DNA of 11,672 nt from Ghiorsea sp. (GTDB taxonomy: Bacteria > Pseudomonadota > Zetaproteobacteria > Mariprofundales > Mariprofundaceae), in the NCBI GenBank assembly GCA_021772875.1, contig JAJFLD010000021.1:1-11672 (forward strand), written 5' to 3'. Below are positions 1 to 6,504 of this stretch, piece by piece (positions within the stretch are counted from its first letter, which is position 1; the number at the start of each line of letters is the position of its first letter). The translations under genes and the position numbers were made by a program. The notes beneath the pieces were generated by a model that saw nothing but the letters and a program-made list of their open reading frames with translations, searched no databases and was not told where the DNA came from.

Positions 1-905
1 CGATTTTAAAAGATGCTATTATCCAATTGCACCAACCACCCACGCAATTGCACGGTTATGAATGTGTTATTTTCCCTGATTTTGTCGAGCTCTATGGTTT
101 AGAACATTATGAAGAATCTGTAGCAGCTCTCGCTTTTTTCACGCCATACCCCAGCTCAGAGTTTGCAGTGCGACCATTCATTTTGAAATACCCAGAAAAA
201 ATGATGCAACAAATGACTGCTTGGGCAAAACATGACAATGAACATCTTCGCAGACTTGCTACAGAAGGTTGCCGACCACGTTTGCCTTGGGCCATGTCGC
301 TGCCACTTTTTAAAAAAGACCCCTCTGCTGTTTTGGCTATTTTAACACAACTCAAAAATGATGAGAGTTTGTATGTGCGCCGCAGCGTGGCAAACAATTT
401 CAACGATATCAGTAAAGATCATCCACAAGTCGTGCTTGATATTGCCAAGGCATGGTTAGGGCAAAATAAAGATACCGATTGGTTGGTCAAACATGCCTGC
501 CGCACCCTTTTAAAACAAGGGCATCCCGAAGCCTTGGCACTTTTTGGCTTTACACCTGCCCAACATATCAATATTCAACATTTTGAGCTCACGCCAGTTG
601 TAACTTGGGGTGGTATGCTGGATTTCTCTGCTCAAATCAGCAGCAAACAGCCACTTGGTAAACTGCGCTTAGAATTTGCCATTGATTTTATGAAAGCCAA
701 TGGCAAGCAAGCGCGAAAAGTGTTTAAAATCGCTGAGTCCAACTACCAAGAAACATCAAAAAACATTCAAAAATCATTCAGCTTTAAAGCCATCTCCACA
801 CGCAAATATTATGGAGGAGAGCATCAACTCTCACTTATCATCAATGGTGAAAGCTTAGCTTCTCAAACCTTTACCCTCCGACAAGCTCAAAAGCATGCAA
901 AGTAA
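1..905 (+). CDS. alkC: AlkC-type DNA alkylation repair glycosylase, 5'-truncated by the window edge
   Basis: Probable 3-methyladenine-type DNA glycosylase of the AlkC/AlkD HEAT-repeat superfamily (COG4335), which removes cationic alkylated bases without flipping them out. The frame is open from base 3 to the TAA at 903-905 (300 codons) with no convincing start, so the N-terminus lies outside the window; the TTG at 27 is inside the gene. Visible are helical-repeat segments such as FPDFVELYGLEHYEESVAAL, the charged stretch HDNEHLRRLATEGCRPRLPW, LYVRRSVANNFNDISKDHP and DTDWLVKHACRTLLKQGHPE, a pattern I recognise from AlkC. After about residue 190 (counted from codon 27) the helices give way to a beta-rich tail ending GEHQLSLIINGESLASQTFTL, matching the C-terminal Ig-like domain known in some AlkC proteins. 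The downstream gene is convergent, and I see no strong terminator in the 42-base gap. Family assignment is fairly sure; substrate range is inferred. Confidence 0.8.
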   Translation, partial: ILKDAIIQLHQPPTQLHGYECVIFPDFVELYGLEHYEESVAALAFFTPYPSSEFAVRPFILKYPEKMMQQMTAWAKHDNEHLRRLATEGCRPRLPWAMSLPLFKKDPSAVLAILTQLKNDESLYVRRSVANNFNDISKDHPQVVLDIAKAWLGQNKDTDWLVKHACRTLLKQGHPEALALFGFTPAQHINIQHFELTPVVTWGGMLDFSAQISSKQPLGKLRLEFAIDFMKANGKQARKVFKIAESNYQETSKNIQKSFSFKAISTRKYYGGEHQLSLIINGESLASQTFTLRQAQKHAK

Positions 906-947
906 GAACTCTGCCCTACCCACACAATAGCTTCTGCCCATTACCCT

Positions 948-1457
948 TTATTTAAAATTAAAAAGGCTCCAGCCCTGATCATTAATTCTTTGATTTGGCC
1001 CTGCATCCATCAGCCCTTGATCAAAGCGTGTAGGTGACCGGTACGATGCTATATCAAAAGCAATACCTTTAACGGGTTCTCTGGTATAAAGGTAAAAAGT
1101 AACACCACTAAACTTATACTCTTCACCGGCCACACGATTACATGCAATACTGGGTATTTGAAATGCGGTCATGATATGATGAATATCATCAAGATCAGTT
1201 TTAAAACTTTCGTATTTCTCTAGGTTCTCATAAAAACTATCTTCATCAGCATTAATTCTAATTTGTTCTAATGCAGGGTGTGTTTTGCATAATGAAACAA
1301 CTTTCTTTAATTCCGCCCTATGTTCATGATAAAAAACGAGAAGCTCTTCATCTGTTGGTGGAGAAGCATGCAGCAACATATAGGTTCCACTCATCAACAA
1401 CACTAATGAGAGTATCAATATTTTATTAAAGTGACGGTTTATCATTTTCTTTTTCAT
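948..1457 (-). CDS. Unrecognised exported or membrane-anchored protein, 169 aa
   Basis: I do not recognise this protein. It begins with basic residues (MKKKMINRHFNK), then a hydrophobic segment at about residues 13-29, then LLHASPP. This looks like a Sec signal peptide with possible cleavage after Ala31, or an uncleaved anchor. The remaining roughly 138 residues are mixed alpha/beta and acidic (PTDEELLVFYHEH, DEDSFYENLEKYESFKTDLDD). They hold just two cysteines, Cys57 and Cys106, which could form a disulfide in the periplasm. No enzymatic motif is evident. The start is supported by an AAAGGGG Shine-Dalgarno sequence 8 bases before the ATG. It stands alone: convergent with the AlkC-type gene on one side and divergent from phhB on the other, across an AT-rich spacer. 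It could be a lineage-specific accessory gene. The reading frame is credible; the function is unknown. Confidence 0.65.
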   Translation of the reverse strand: MKKKMINRHFNKILILSLVLLMSGTYMLLHASPPTDEELLVFYHEHRAELKKVVSLCKTHPALEQIRINADEDSFYENLEKYESFKTDLDDIHHIMTAFQIPSIACNRVAGEEYKFSGVTFYLYTREPVKGIAFDIASYRSPTRFDQGLMDAGPNQRINDQGWSLFNFK

Positions 1458-1752
1458 AGACCAACCCCTTTGTATTTATTTATGCCATTTCCAAGCTAAC
1501 CCATTCACCCAGCAAATGTTATTCACTAAAGTAAACAGATTCACAACGTGTACAGAAAACAACATCCCATGCTTTTAAGACACGAAGCAGGCAGAAATCT
1601 ACTCCTCGTACAAAACAAGGCTTAAACACCTCACCCTAAAACCGACTGGACAATCAATTTACCTTTAAATGTTGACCAGACATACTATAGTTTAAATTGG
1701 TATCTCGAATGTTGGAAAATTTCATCTACCTCAAACAAAGACGGAGTTAATG
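1458..1752. other. 295-base intergenic spacer between divergent genes
   Basis: No credible open reading frame or RNA gene is visible. It must hold the promoters of the exported-protein gene (leftwards) and of phhB (rightwards). Near the phhB end there are sigma70-like pieces (TTTACC at 1658-1663, TTGACC at 1672-1677, TACTAT at 1683-1688), but no pair has ideal spacing. An imperfect inverted repeat (listed separately) surrounds them. Confidence 0.5.
1660..1702. repeat. Imperfect inverted repeat in the phhB promoter region
   Basis: TACC-TTTAAA at 1660-1669 is mirrored by TTTAAA-TT-GGTA at 1691-1702, giving ten paired bases with a two-base bulge and a 21-base spacer. The spacer contains TTGACC and TACTATAG, promoter-like elements. 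It could be an operator or a chance AT-rich match; it is too weak to act as a terminator. Confidence 0.25.
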
Positions 1753-2061
1753 ATGATAGAAAAAATGTCGGCGCAACAACTTACAACCCAAATTAAAGCG
1801 CTCAATAAAATATGTTCAGAACACTGGCAAATCAGCAACGACAAGTTACACAAAACATTTTTATTTCAAGATTTTCCAGCAGCATTTTCTTTTATGACAA
1901 GCATTGCCATCCATGCAGAAAAAAATGATCATCATCCAGAATGGTCGAATGTTTATAATCGTGTAGACATCACACTGACCACCCATGAAGCGGGTGGCAT
2001 ATCCATGCGTGACTTTAAATTGGCTGCTATTATTGAAGGCCTCTTGCCACAGCCCAGATAA
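1753..2061 (+). CDS. phhB: Pterin-4a-carbinolamine dehydratase
   Basis: Small dehydratase of the PCD/DCoH family, which converts 4a-hydroxytetrahydrobiopterin to the quinonoid dihydropterin during pterin-cofactor recycling; it acts in the cytoplasm. The family signature is clear: AEKNDHHPEWSNVYNRV followed by DITLTTHEAGGISMRDFKLA. Counting from the first of two adjacent ATG codons (1750), the catalytic histidines are His61, His62 and His79. Length (about 102 residues) is normal and the protein is complete. Two in-frame ATGs lie at 1750 and 1753; the GGAG at 1743-1746 is 3 and 6 bases from them, which favours 1753. No phenylalanine hydroxylase or other pterin gene is nearby, so which cofactor it serves cannot be read from context. 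No terminator follows; the next gene has its own promoter in the 86-base gap. Confidence 0.92.
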   Translation: MIEKMSAQQLTTQIKALNKICSEHWQISNDKLHKTFLFQDFPAAFSFMTSIAIHAEKNDHHPEWSNVYNRVDITLTTHEAGGISMRDFKLAAIIEGLLPQPR

Positions 2062-2081
2062 AACCCCTACCATCTTTAATG

Positions 2082-2109
2082 GAGACAATCCCAATTAACC
2101 TACTATAAT
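2082..2109 (+). promoter_or_regulatory. Sigma70-type promoter of the PuuD-like gene
   Basis: A perfect -10 box TATAAT lies at 2104-2109, preceded 16 bases upstream by GAGACA (2082-2087), four of six matches to the -35 consensus. Transcription would start near 2116, giving a leader of about 30 bases before the ATG at 2148. That leader includes the AGGGAG ribosome binding site at 2134-2139. Confidence 0.6.
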
Positions 2110-2147
2110 GCGCGGTTATTAACATCATGTCATAGGGAGAAATATTC

Positions 2148-2726
2148 ATGAGCATTTTACTTGATCACAAAAAAACTATCATTGCAGGTTTTGTTTTACT
2201 TGCAATCATCATTGGCGCAGCAGTAGGCACAGGTGGAACGCTTCCTAATGTGTTTGACGCAGCACGTTATTTGCACGTACTTGCTGGTATTGTTTGGATT
2301 GGTTTGCTTTATTACTTCAACTTTGTACAAGTACCATCATTGGGTAGCGTAACCCCAGAAACCAAAGCAGACATTTTCAAAGAAGGCAACATTGTTCGTC
2401 GTGCTTTATATTGGTTCCGTCATGGCGCTATGGCAACGCTCGTTTTTGGTCTTATTCTTTATTACGGTTTGGCAACAAATAACTTAGATCACGCAAGCAG
2501 CAAAGATATTATGATTGGTGCATCCTTTGGTATTATCATGTGGTTCAATGTTTGGTTTATTATTTGGCCAAACCAAAAGAAAGTGATTGGTATGGTTGAC
2601 GCAACTGCTGATGAAAAAGCTGCAGCTGGTAAAACAGCATTGATGGCATCACGCATCAACACATTGCTTTCAATTCCAATGTTATTCTTGATGTTTTCAT
2701 CAACACACTTCCAAATCTTTGGTTAA
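2148..2726 (+). CDS. Small integral membrane protein related to the PuuD membrane domain (Urate_ox_N-like)
   Basis: Polytopic inner-membrane protein of 192 residues. Hydrophobic segments lie at about 10-27, 40-62, 92-110, 121-141 and 170-186. The sequence recalls the membrane part of the PuuD urate hydroxylase family (Pfam Urate_ox_N): RYLHVLAGIVWIGLLYYFNF, then VRRALYWFRHGAMATLVFGL, then MWFNVWFIIWPNQKKVIG, then SRINTLLSIPMLFLM ending near His187. There is no cytochrome c domain (no CxxCH), so it matches only the membrane module. His43, His92 and His187 lie at membrane edges and might bind heme; that is inference. AGGGAG sits 8 bases before the ATG. With its own promoter and terminator it is probably monocistronic. 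Family resemblance is good, but urate as the substrate is not supported by context and the true function is unknown. Confidence 0.8.
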   Translation: MSILLDHKKTIIAGFVLLAIIIGAAVGTGGTLPNVFDAARYLHVLAGIVWIGLLYYFNFVQVPSLGSVTPETKADIFKEGNIVRRALYWFRHGAMATLVFGLILYYGLATNNLDHASSKDIMIGASFGIIMWFNVWFIIWPNQKKVIGMVDATADEKAAAGKTALMASRINTLLSIPMLFLMFSSTHFQIFG

Positions 2727-2752
2727 GTTTTAAAGCCTTAAGCTTCACAGTT

Positions 2753-2780
2753 AAGCCGTCCTTATGGGGCGGCTTTTTTT
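2753..2780 (+). terminator. Rho-independent terminator after the PuuD-like gene
   Basis: AAGCCGTCC (2753-2761) pairs with GGGCGGCTT (2767-2775) in a nine-base-pair stem with one G-T wobble and a five-base loop, and the T run continues to 2780. It begins 26 bases after the stop codon. The T run overlaps the stop codon of the opposing prmC gene (2779-2781). On the - strand the hairpin lacks a good T tract, so it is probably one-directional. Confidence 0.88.
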
Positions 2781-3612
2781 ATGCTTTACGAAAAACTGTA
2801 CCTCTAAAATTGCCCGCCAAATCAACATAATCTTCTATCTTTTGCAACGTTGATGGTGCTTTTGGCATACCACACAACCCCGACTCCAAAACCAACAAAC
2901 CTGCATCTTTTAAATAGATATGCGCATCTTCGAGTAGTTTTAGCAGCAGAGTTAAACCTGAGTCTTCATCGGTGAGCGCAAAACGCGGCTCAAAACTAAG
3001 CTCCGCTTCCAAGCCAGACATTTCATCGCGGCTAACATAAGGTGGGTTTGAAACAATCACGTCAAACTGACTACCCCCTGGCAAAGCCTGATATAAATCG
3101 CCTGCATAAAAAGACATACGTTGTGCCACATGAAGTTTATTGGCATTACCTTGTGCAACCATCAAGGCTTTATCCGATATATCACATGCAACCACGTGAC
3201 TATGGACATATTCCTTGGCCAAGCTTATTGCAATACAACCAGAACCCGTGCCTATATCGGCAAAAGCATAACTTTCATCCTGTTTGGGAAGGTATTTGAG
3301 TACGGATTCAATCAAATGTTCTGTTTCAGGGCGTGGCACCAACACGTCTGGTGTAATCATAAACTCATCTTGCCAAAAATCTTTAACACCTAAAATATAA
3401 GCCAATGGCTCACGTTTTAATCGACGTTGTAACATCCGCTCAAAAGAAACAACAATATCTTCAGGCACGTCATCATGCATTTTGATGATGAGGTCAGTGT
3501 TTGAAATAGCCCACACCGACATCAACAATAGTTCAGCATCTCTGCGTGGTGCATCTACGCCAACTTGTTGCAGTAGTTTTATGGTATCTTGAAGCAATTG
3601 GCGTGCTGTCAT
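2779..3612 (-). CDS. prmC: Peptide chain release factor N5-glutamine methyltransferase
   Basis: PrmC (formerly HemK) uses S-adenosylmethionine to methylate the side-chain nitrogen of the glutamine in the GGQ loop of class I release factors, which speeds peptide release. The 277 residues match the family length. An N-terminal helical substrate-binding domain (about 1-75) leads to the PRPETE motif at 93-98. The Rossmann SAM-binding motif DIGTGSG is at 119-125, and the hallmark NPPY, which binds the target glutamine, is at 189-192. The start codon overlaps the prfA stop by one base (TAATG on the - strand), so translation is very likely coupled to its substrate gene. It is the last gene of the operon. 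No - strand terminator is obvious beyond it. Confidence 0.96.
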   Translation of the reverse strand: MTARQLLQDTIKLLQQVGVDAPRRDAELLLMSVWAISNTDLIIKMHDDVPEDIVVSFERMLQRRLKREPLAYILGVKDFWQDEFMITPDVLVPRPETEHLIESVLKYLPKQDESYAFADIGTGSGCIAISLAKEYVHSHVVACDISDKALMVAQGNANKLHVAQRMSFYAGDLYQALPGGSQFDVIVSNPPYVSRDEMSGLEAELSFEPRFALTDEDSGLTLLLKLLEDAHIYLKDAGLLVLESGLCGMPKAPSTLQKIEDYVDLAGNFRGTVFRKA

Positions 3613-4682
3613 TATTTTTGACCTGCAAGCAACTCCGCTTGATGATGGGTAATCAAGGCTTGGATGAGTTCATCCATTTCACCATTCATGATTTGTTCAA
3701 GTTTGTACAATGTAAGGTTAATACGATGATCAGTAACTCGGCCTTGCGGGTAATTGTAAGTGCGAATACGTTGCGAGCGATCACCCGAGCCCACCATATC
3801 CTTTCGTGCTTCAGAACGCTCTGAATCCACTTCAGATTGTTCTTTGTCTAGTAATCTGGCTTGTAAAACTGTCATGGCTTGGGCTTTGTTTTTATGTTGG
3901 CTTTTCTGATCCTGACACGTCACCACCAAACCACTTGGCAAATGCGTTAAACGCACTGCCGATTCCGTTTTATTCACATGCTGACCACCTGCACCCGAGG
4001 CACGATAAACATCCACGCGCAAATCTTCAGGGCGAATATTGATTTCTACTTCTTCTGCTTCGGGCAGAATTGCTACCGTACAAGCTGACGTATGCACTCG
4101 CCCACCAGATTCCGTTTCAGGGATACGTTGTACACGATGTGCCCCTGATTCAAATTTAAAGACCGAAAACACATCCGTGCCAGAAACTTGCGCTATAATT
4201 TCTTTATAACCACCAAGCCCAATTTCACTGCTGCTTAAAATCGAGACTTTAAAACCTTTGCGCTCAGCAAAACGGCTATACATACGAAACAAATCTGCGG
4301 CAAAAAGAGCCGCTTCATCACCACCCGTGCCAGCACGCACTTCTAAAATGGCGTTGCGCTTATCATTAGGGTCTTTGGGTAGTAATAAAGTATCAAGCCT
4401 TGCTTTACAGGCTAACAATGCTTCTTTGAGCTCAAGCACTTCCATTTGTGCCAGCTCTTTAAGGTCAGCCTCACAATCAGCATCAGCCATCATTTCCTGG
4501 TTGTCTTGGATTTGTTGTTCAATGGCAAAAAAACGTTCGGCTTCATCTGCAACGGGTTCTAATGCTGCATATTCACGTGATATTTTAGTGTATTTTTTTT
4601 GATCTGATGTCACTTCTGGGTCTGCCATCATGACAGCTAAATCATTTTTCTTTCTTAAAATATCATCCAGACGCGTGTTCAT
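3612..4682 (-). CDS. prfA: Peptide chain release factor 1
   Basis: RF1 recognises UAA and UAG stop codons in the ribosomal A site and triggers hydrolysis of the completed peptide. The catalytic loop GAGGQ has Gln234, the residue PrmC modifies. The codon-reading tripeptide is Pro-Glu-Thr at 188-190 (RIPETESGGRVHTSA), the P-x-T pattern of RF1 rather than the SPF of RF2. The N-terminal domain (about 1-100) is helical, followed by EVRAGTGGDEAALFA. I start at 4682 (MNTRLDDILR, 356 aa), which aligns with known RF1 starts and has AAGGGG four bases before the ATG. An upstream in-frame ATG at 4739 would add 19 basic residues lying entirely within the hemA coding end, so I reject it. The gene overlaps hemA by 20 bases and prmC by one. 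Confidence 0.96.
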   Translation of the reverse strand: MNTRLDDILRKKNDLAVMMADPEVTSDQKKYTKISREYAALEPVADEAERFFAIEQQIQDNQEMMADADCEADLKELAQMEVLELKEALLACKARLDTLLLPKDPNDKRNAILEVRAGTGGDEAALFAADLFRMYSRFAERKGFKVSILSSSEIGLGGYKEIIAQVSGTDVFSVFKFESGAHRVQRIPETESGGRVHTSACTVAILPEAEEVEINIRPEDLRVDVYRASGAGGQHVNKTESAVRLTHLPSGLVVTCQDQKSQHKNKAQAMTVLQARLLDKEQSEVDSERSEARKDMVGSGDRSQRIRTYNYPQGRVTDHRINLTLYKLEQIMNGEMDELIQALITHHQAELLAGQK

Positions 4683-5988
4683 CAGACCCCTTATCTTTTC
4701 CCATCTTCTCTTTCTTGTCTTTGAGTGGTTGGGCTGCAAACAAACGACTTGCCGCCCCCATCAATAAATCACCTTCTATATCATCGGGTAATGTTTTAAG
4801 TGTTTGCATGGTAGGATGAATAAAACGTTTCATCATCGCTTTGCTCAAGCGCTCCACAGCTTCTATTTGTTCGTCGTTCAAACCTTTAAGATAACGTTGC
4901 GCCTTTTCCAATTCTTCTATACGTGCCTGCTCAACTTGTTGCTGAATGCCACGAATCAAGGGCACAGATTCTAAAGACTTTAACCATGTTGAAAAAGAAA
5001 GTGCTTCTTCTTCTAGTAAAACACGTGCCTGCTCTGCTTCGCGTTCGCGATTTTGTTGATTGCCTTGCACCACTTGTTGCAAATCATCAATATCATAAAC
5101 ATAAGCACCCGAAATATCGGCAATACGCGGATCGATATCACGCGGCACTGCAATATCCACCAGAAACATGGGCTGCCCACCCCTTTTTTCCATGGCCGGC
5201 TTTATGTCCTCAGGCAATAAAACATACGTCGAAGCGCCTGTTCCTGAAATGACAATATCAGCTCTATCCATATAATCAGGAAGTTGATCAAGTGTTAATG
5301 CATGCCCCTCAAACTTCACAGCCAAAACTCTTGCGCGTTCTAATGTGCGGTTGGCCACCAATATTTCAGTACAACCGTTGGCTTTTAGATGTGTTGCGGC
5401 AAGCTCCGCCATTTCACCTGCACCAACCAACAATACAGTTTTACCTGATAAATCACCAAAAATACGTTTAGCCAGTTCAACAGCACATGATGAAATATTC
5501 ACCGCTTGCCGACCAATAGATGTCTCACTTCGCGCTCTTTTGGCTGCTGCAAATGTAGACTGATACAAACGGTGTAATATATGGCCTGCTGTTTTTGCTT
5601 CGAGAGCAAACTCATAAGAAGCTTTAACTTGTCCTAGAATTTGTGGCTCACCCAATACCAAGGAGTCCAAACCTGAAGCCACTGCAAACAAATGCCGAAT
5701 GGATTCATCCGTTGTAAAGGCGTATAAATGGGTGATGATTTCTGAGAGTGGCAAGCCTGATTTCTCAGCAAACCATTCATGTGCAACAGCAATTGCAGCA
5801 TCTGGGTCATGCGTTACTAAAGTCATCTCAACACGATTACACGTGGCCAACAAAGATGCTTCGCGAATAGCCGAATGGGTAATTTTAGCTTGTAAAATTC
5901 CGCGTATGTCGGCTTCAGGCACGGCCAAACGTTCGCGTAATTCAACTGGCGCTGTTTTATAATTTAACCCAATATGACAAATTCTCAT
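4663..5988 (-). CDS. hemA: Glutamyl-tRNA reductase
   Basis: Reduces glutamyl-tRNA(Glu) with NADPH to glutamate-1-semialdehyde, the first committed step of the C5 route to heme. The N-terminal catalytic domain begins MRICHIGLNYKTAPVELRERLA and contains LLATCNRVE with the nucleophile Cys50. LGEPQILGQVK follows at 112-122. The NADPH-binding motif VGAGEMAE is at 188-195, and VDIAVPRDIDPRI and a C-terminal helical dimerisation region (about 320-410) follow. At 441 residues it is somewhat longer than usual because of a charged tail (KDKKEKMGKDKGSDEHASG), part of which overlaps the prfA start. The ATG is 9 bases after the preceding gene. The ribosome site is poor; the best candidate is AGG formed by that gene's TAG stop plus the next G, so coupling is likely. 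The Crp/Fnr-like palindrome before the operon could tie heme synthesis to oxygen or redox state, but this is inference. Confidence 0.96.
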   Translation of the reverse strand: MRICHIGLNYKTAPVELRERLAVPEADIRGILQAKITHSAIREASLLATCNRVEMTLVTHDPDAAIAVAHEWFAEKSGLPLSEIITHLYAFTTDESIRHLFAVASGLDSLVLGEPQILGQVKASYEFALEAKTAGHILHRLYQSTFAAAKRARSETSIGRQAVNISSCAVELAKRIFGDLSGKTVLLVGAGEMAELAATHLKANGCTEILVANRTLERARVLAVKFEGHALTLDQLPDYMDRADIVISGTGASTYVLLPEDIKPAMEKRGGQPMFLVDIAVPRDIDPRIADISGAYVYDIDDLQQVVQGNQQNREREAEQARVLLEEEALSFSTWLKSLESVPLIRGIQQQVEQARIEELEKAQRYLKGLNDEQIEAVERLSKAMMKRFIHPTMQTLKTLPDDIEGDLLMGAASRLFAAQPLKDKKEKMGKDKGSDEHASG

Positions 5989-5997
5989 CAGCCAAAC

Positions 5998-6417
5998 CTA
6001 TGCATTGGCCTGCCGCTGTCTATCTTCAATCAAGTTCAGCGTGAGTTTTTGTGACTGCTCTTGATCTTTATCACAAGCATAAGCCAATAAATCAAGGCGA
6101 CCTTTTTCGCGAAGATACACCTTCAATTCAATATAATTTCGGGGCATGGCCAGCAATAATTCCGGATGGATGTCTTCTGCTTCAAAATGAAAAAAACCTA
6201 CACAGACCATGTTACAATCAGCCCATACATCAAGTACTTGTGCAACATCCGCGACATCTTTTACCATAGCAACATGTTGCATCACCTCAGGCTCATCTGG
6301 GCTGACACCAAGCAAGCCACAAAATAAATACCTGTCATCTGATACCAGCGACTGATGTAATATCCATTGAAAAGAAGCGCGTGTTATATACTGGGGATTA
6401 ACTTTAATTTCATTCAT
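5998..6417 (-). CDS. Unrecognised 139-aa protein heading the hemA operon; possible inactive JAB/MPN fold
   Basis: Not a family I can name with confidence. It has no signal peptide or membrane segment, so it is probably cytoplasmic. The layout resembles bacterial JAB/MPN (JAMM) domains: LFCGLLG at 31-37 sits where those have the ECCGLL-type motif, VGFFHFEAED at 73-82 where they have GFYHSHP, and PRNYIELKVYL at 92-102 where the closing strand lies. If this alignment is right, the metal ligands are lost (the glutamate, the second histidine and the aspartate), so it would be a non-catalytic relative. The tail from about 117 is polar and probably flexible. There is no Shine-Dalgarno sequence before the ATG (the preceding bases read CGCCCCTCT), and the next in-frame ATG is far inside. 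It lies 9 bases before hemA in the same operon. Reality of the gene is likely; the fold is a hypothesis. Confidence 0.7.
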   Translation of the reverse strand: MNEIKVNPQYITRASFQWILHQSLVSDDRYLFCGLLGVSPDEPEVMQHVAMVKDVADVAQVLDVWADCNMVCVGFFHFEAEDIHPELLLAMPRNYIELKVYLREKGRLDLLAYACDKDQEQSQKLTLNLIEDRQRQANA

Positions 6418-6427
6418 AGAGGGGCGT

Positions 6428-6456
6428 AGATTCTGTATTCATGGTGTTGATGTCAA
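6428..6456 (-). promoter_or_regulatory. Candidate promoter of the hemA-prfA-prmC operon
   Basis: On the - strand a perfect -35 box TTGACA (6456-6451) is followed after 17 bases by GAATCT (6433-6428), a poor -10 box with three matches. Transcription from it would begin only about 4-8 bases before the ATG at 6417, giving a nearly leaderless mRNA, consistent with the missing ribosome binding site. The weak -10 may mean an activator is needed. Confidence 0.35.
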
Positions 6457-6461
6457 TTCTG

Positions 6462-6484
6462 ATTGTGATATTTATCATTGTGAT
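6462..6484. promoter_or_regulatory. Crp/Fnr-family-like palindrome in the divergent spacer
   Basis: TGATA-TT-TATCA at 6466-6477 is a perfect inverted repeat, equivalent to TGAT-N4-ATCA, the core of Fnr-type sites; the left half also reads TGTGA as in Crp sites. It is bracketed by a direct repeat of ATTGTGAT (6462-6469 and 6477-6484). It lies between the - strand promoter for the hemA operon and the M23 peptidase gene, roughly 50 bases upstream of the predicted hemA-operon start. Binding protein unknown. Confidence 0.4.
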
Positions 6485-6504
6485 GCATAATGCCACATAT
6501 ATGC

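Noticed and set aside
27..29. TTG as the start codon of the AlkC-type gene
   Set aside because: The frame stays open to the window edge and the family normally has more N-terminal sequence, so the gene is truncated by the window rather than starting here.
910..970. Terminator between the AlkC-type gene and the convergent exported-protein gene
   Set aside because: CCTTT and AAAGG flank an AT-rich stretch but the stem breaks after five pairs and there is no clean T run.
2753..2780. Terminator acting in both directions for the PuuD-like gene and prmC
   Set aside because: On the - strand the hairpin is followed by only two T residues, so it is a poor terminator for prmC.
4258..4602. Open frame of 114 codons on the + strand inside prfA, and similar long antisense frames in hemA and purD
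   Set aside because: They lie wholly within strongly conserved genes on the other strand, have serine/alanine-rich or otherwise shadow-like composition and no ribosome sites.
4683..4739. Longer prfA start at 4739 adding 19 residues
   Set aside because: The extra residues (MQPNHSKTRKRRWEKIRGL) are not like RF1, lie wholly within hemA, and the ATG at 4682 has a good AAGGGG site and aligns with family N-termini.
6485..6504. GCATA/TATGC inverted repeat before the M23 gene
   Set aside because: Only five pairs in AT-rich sequence with a ten-base spacer; expected by chance.
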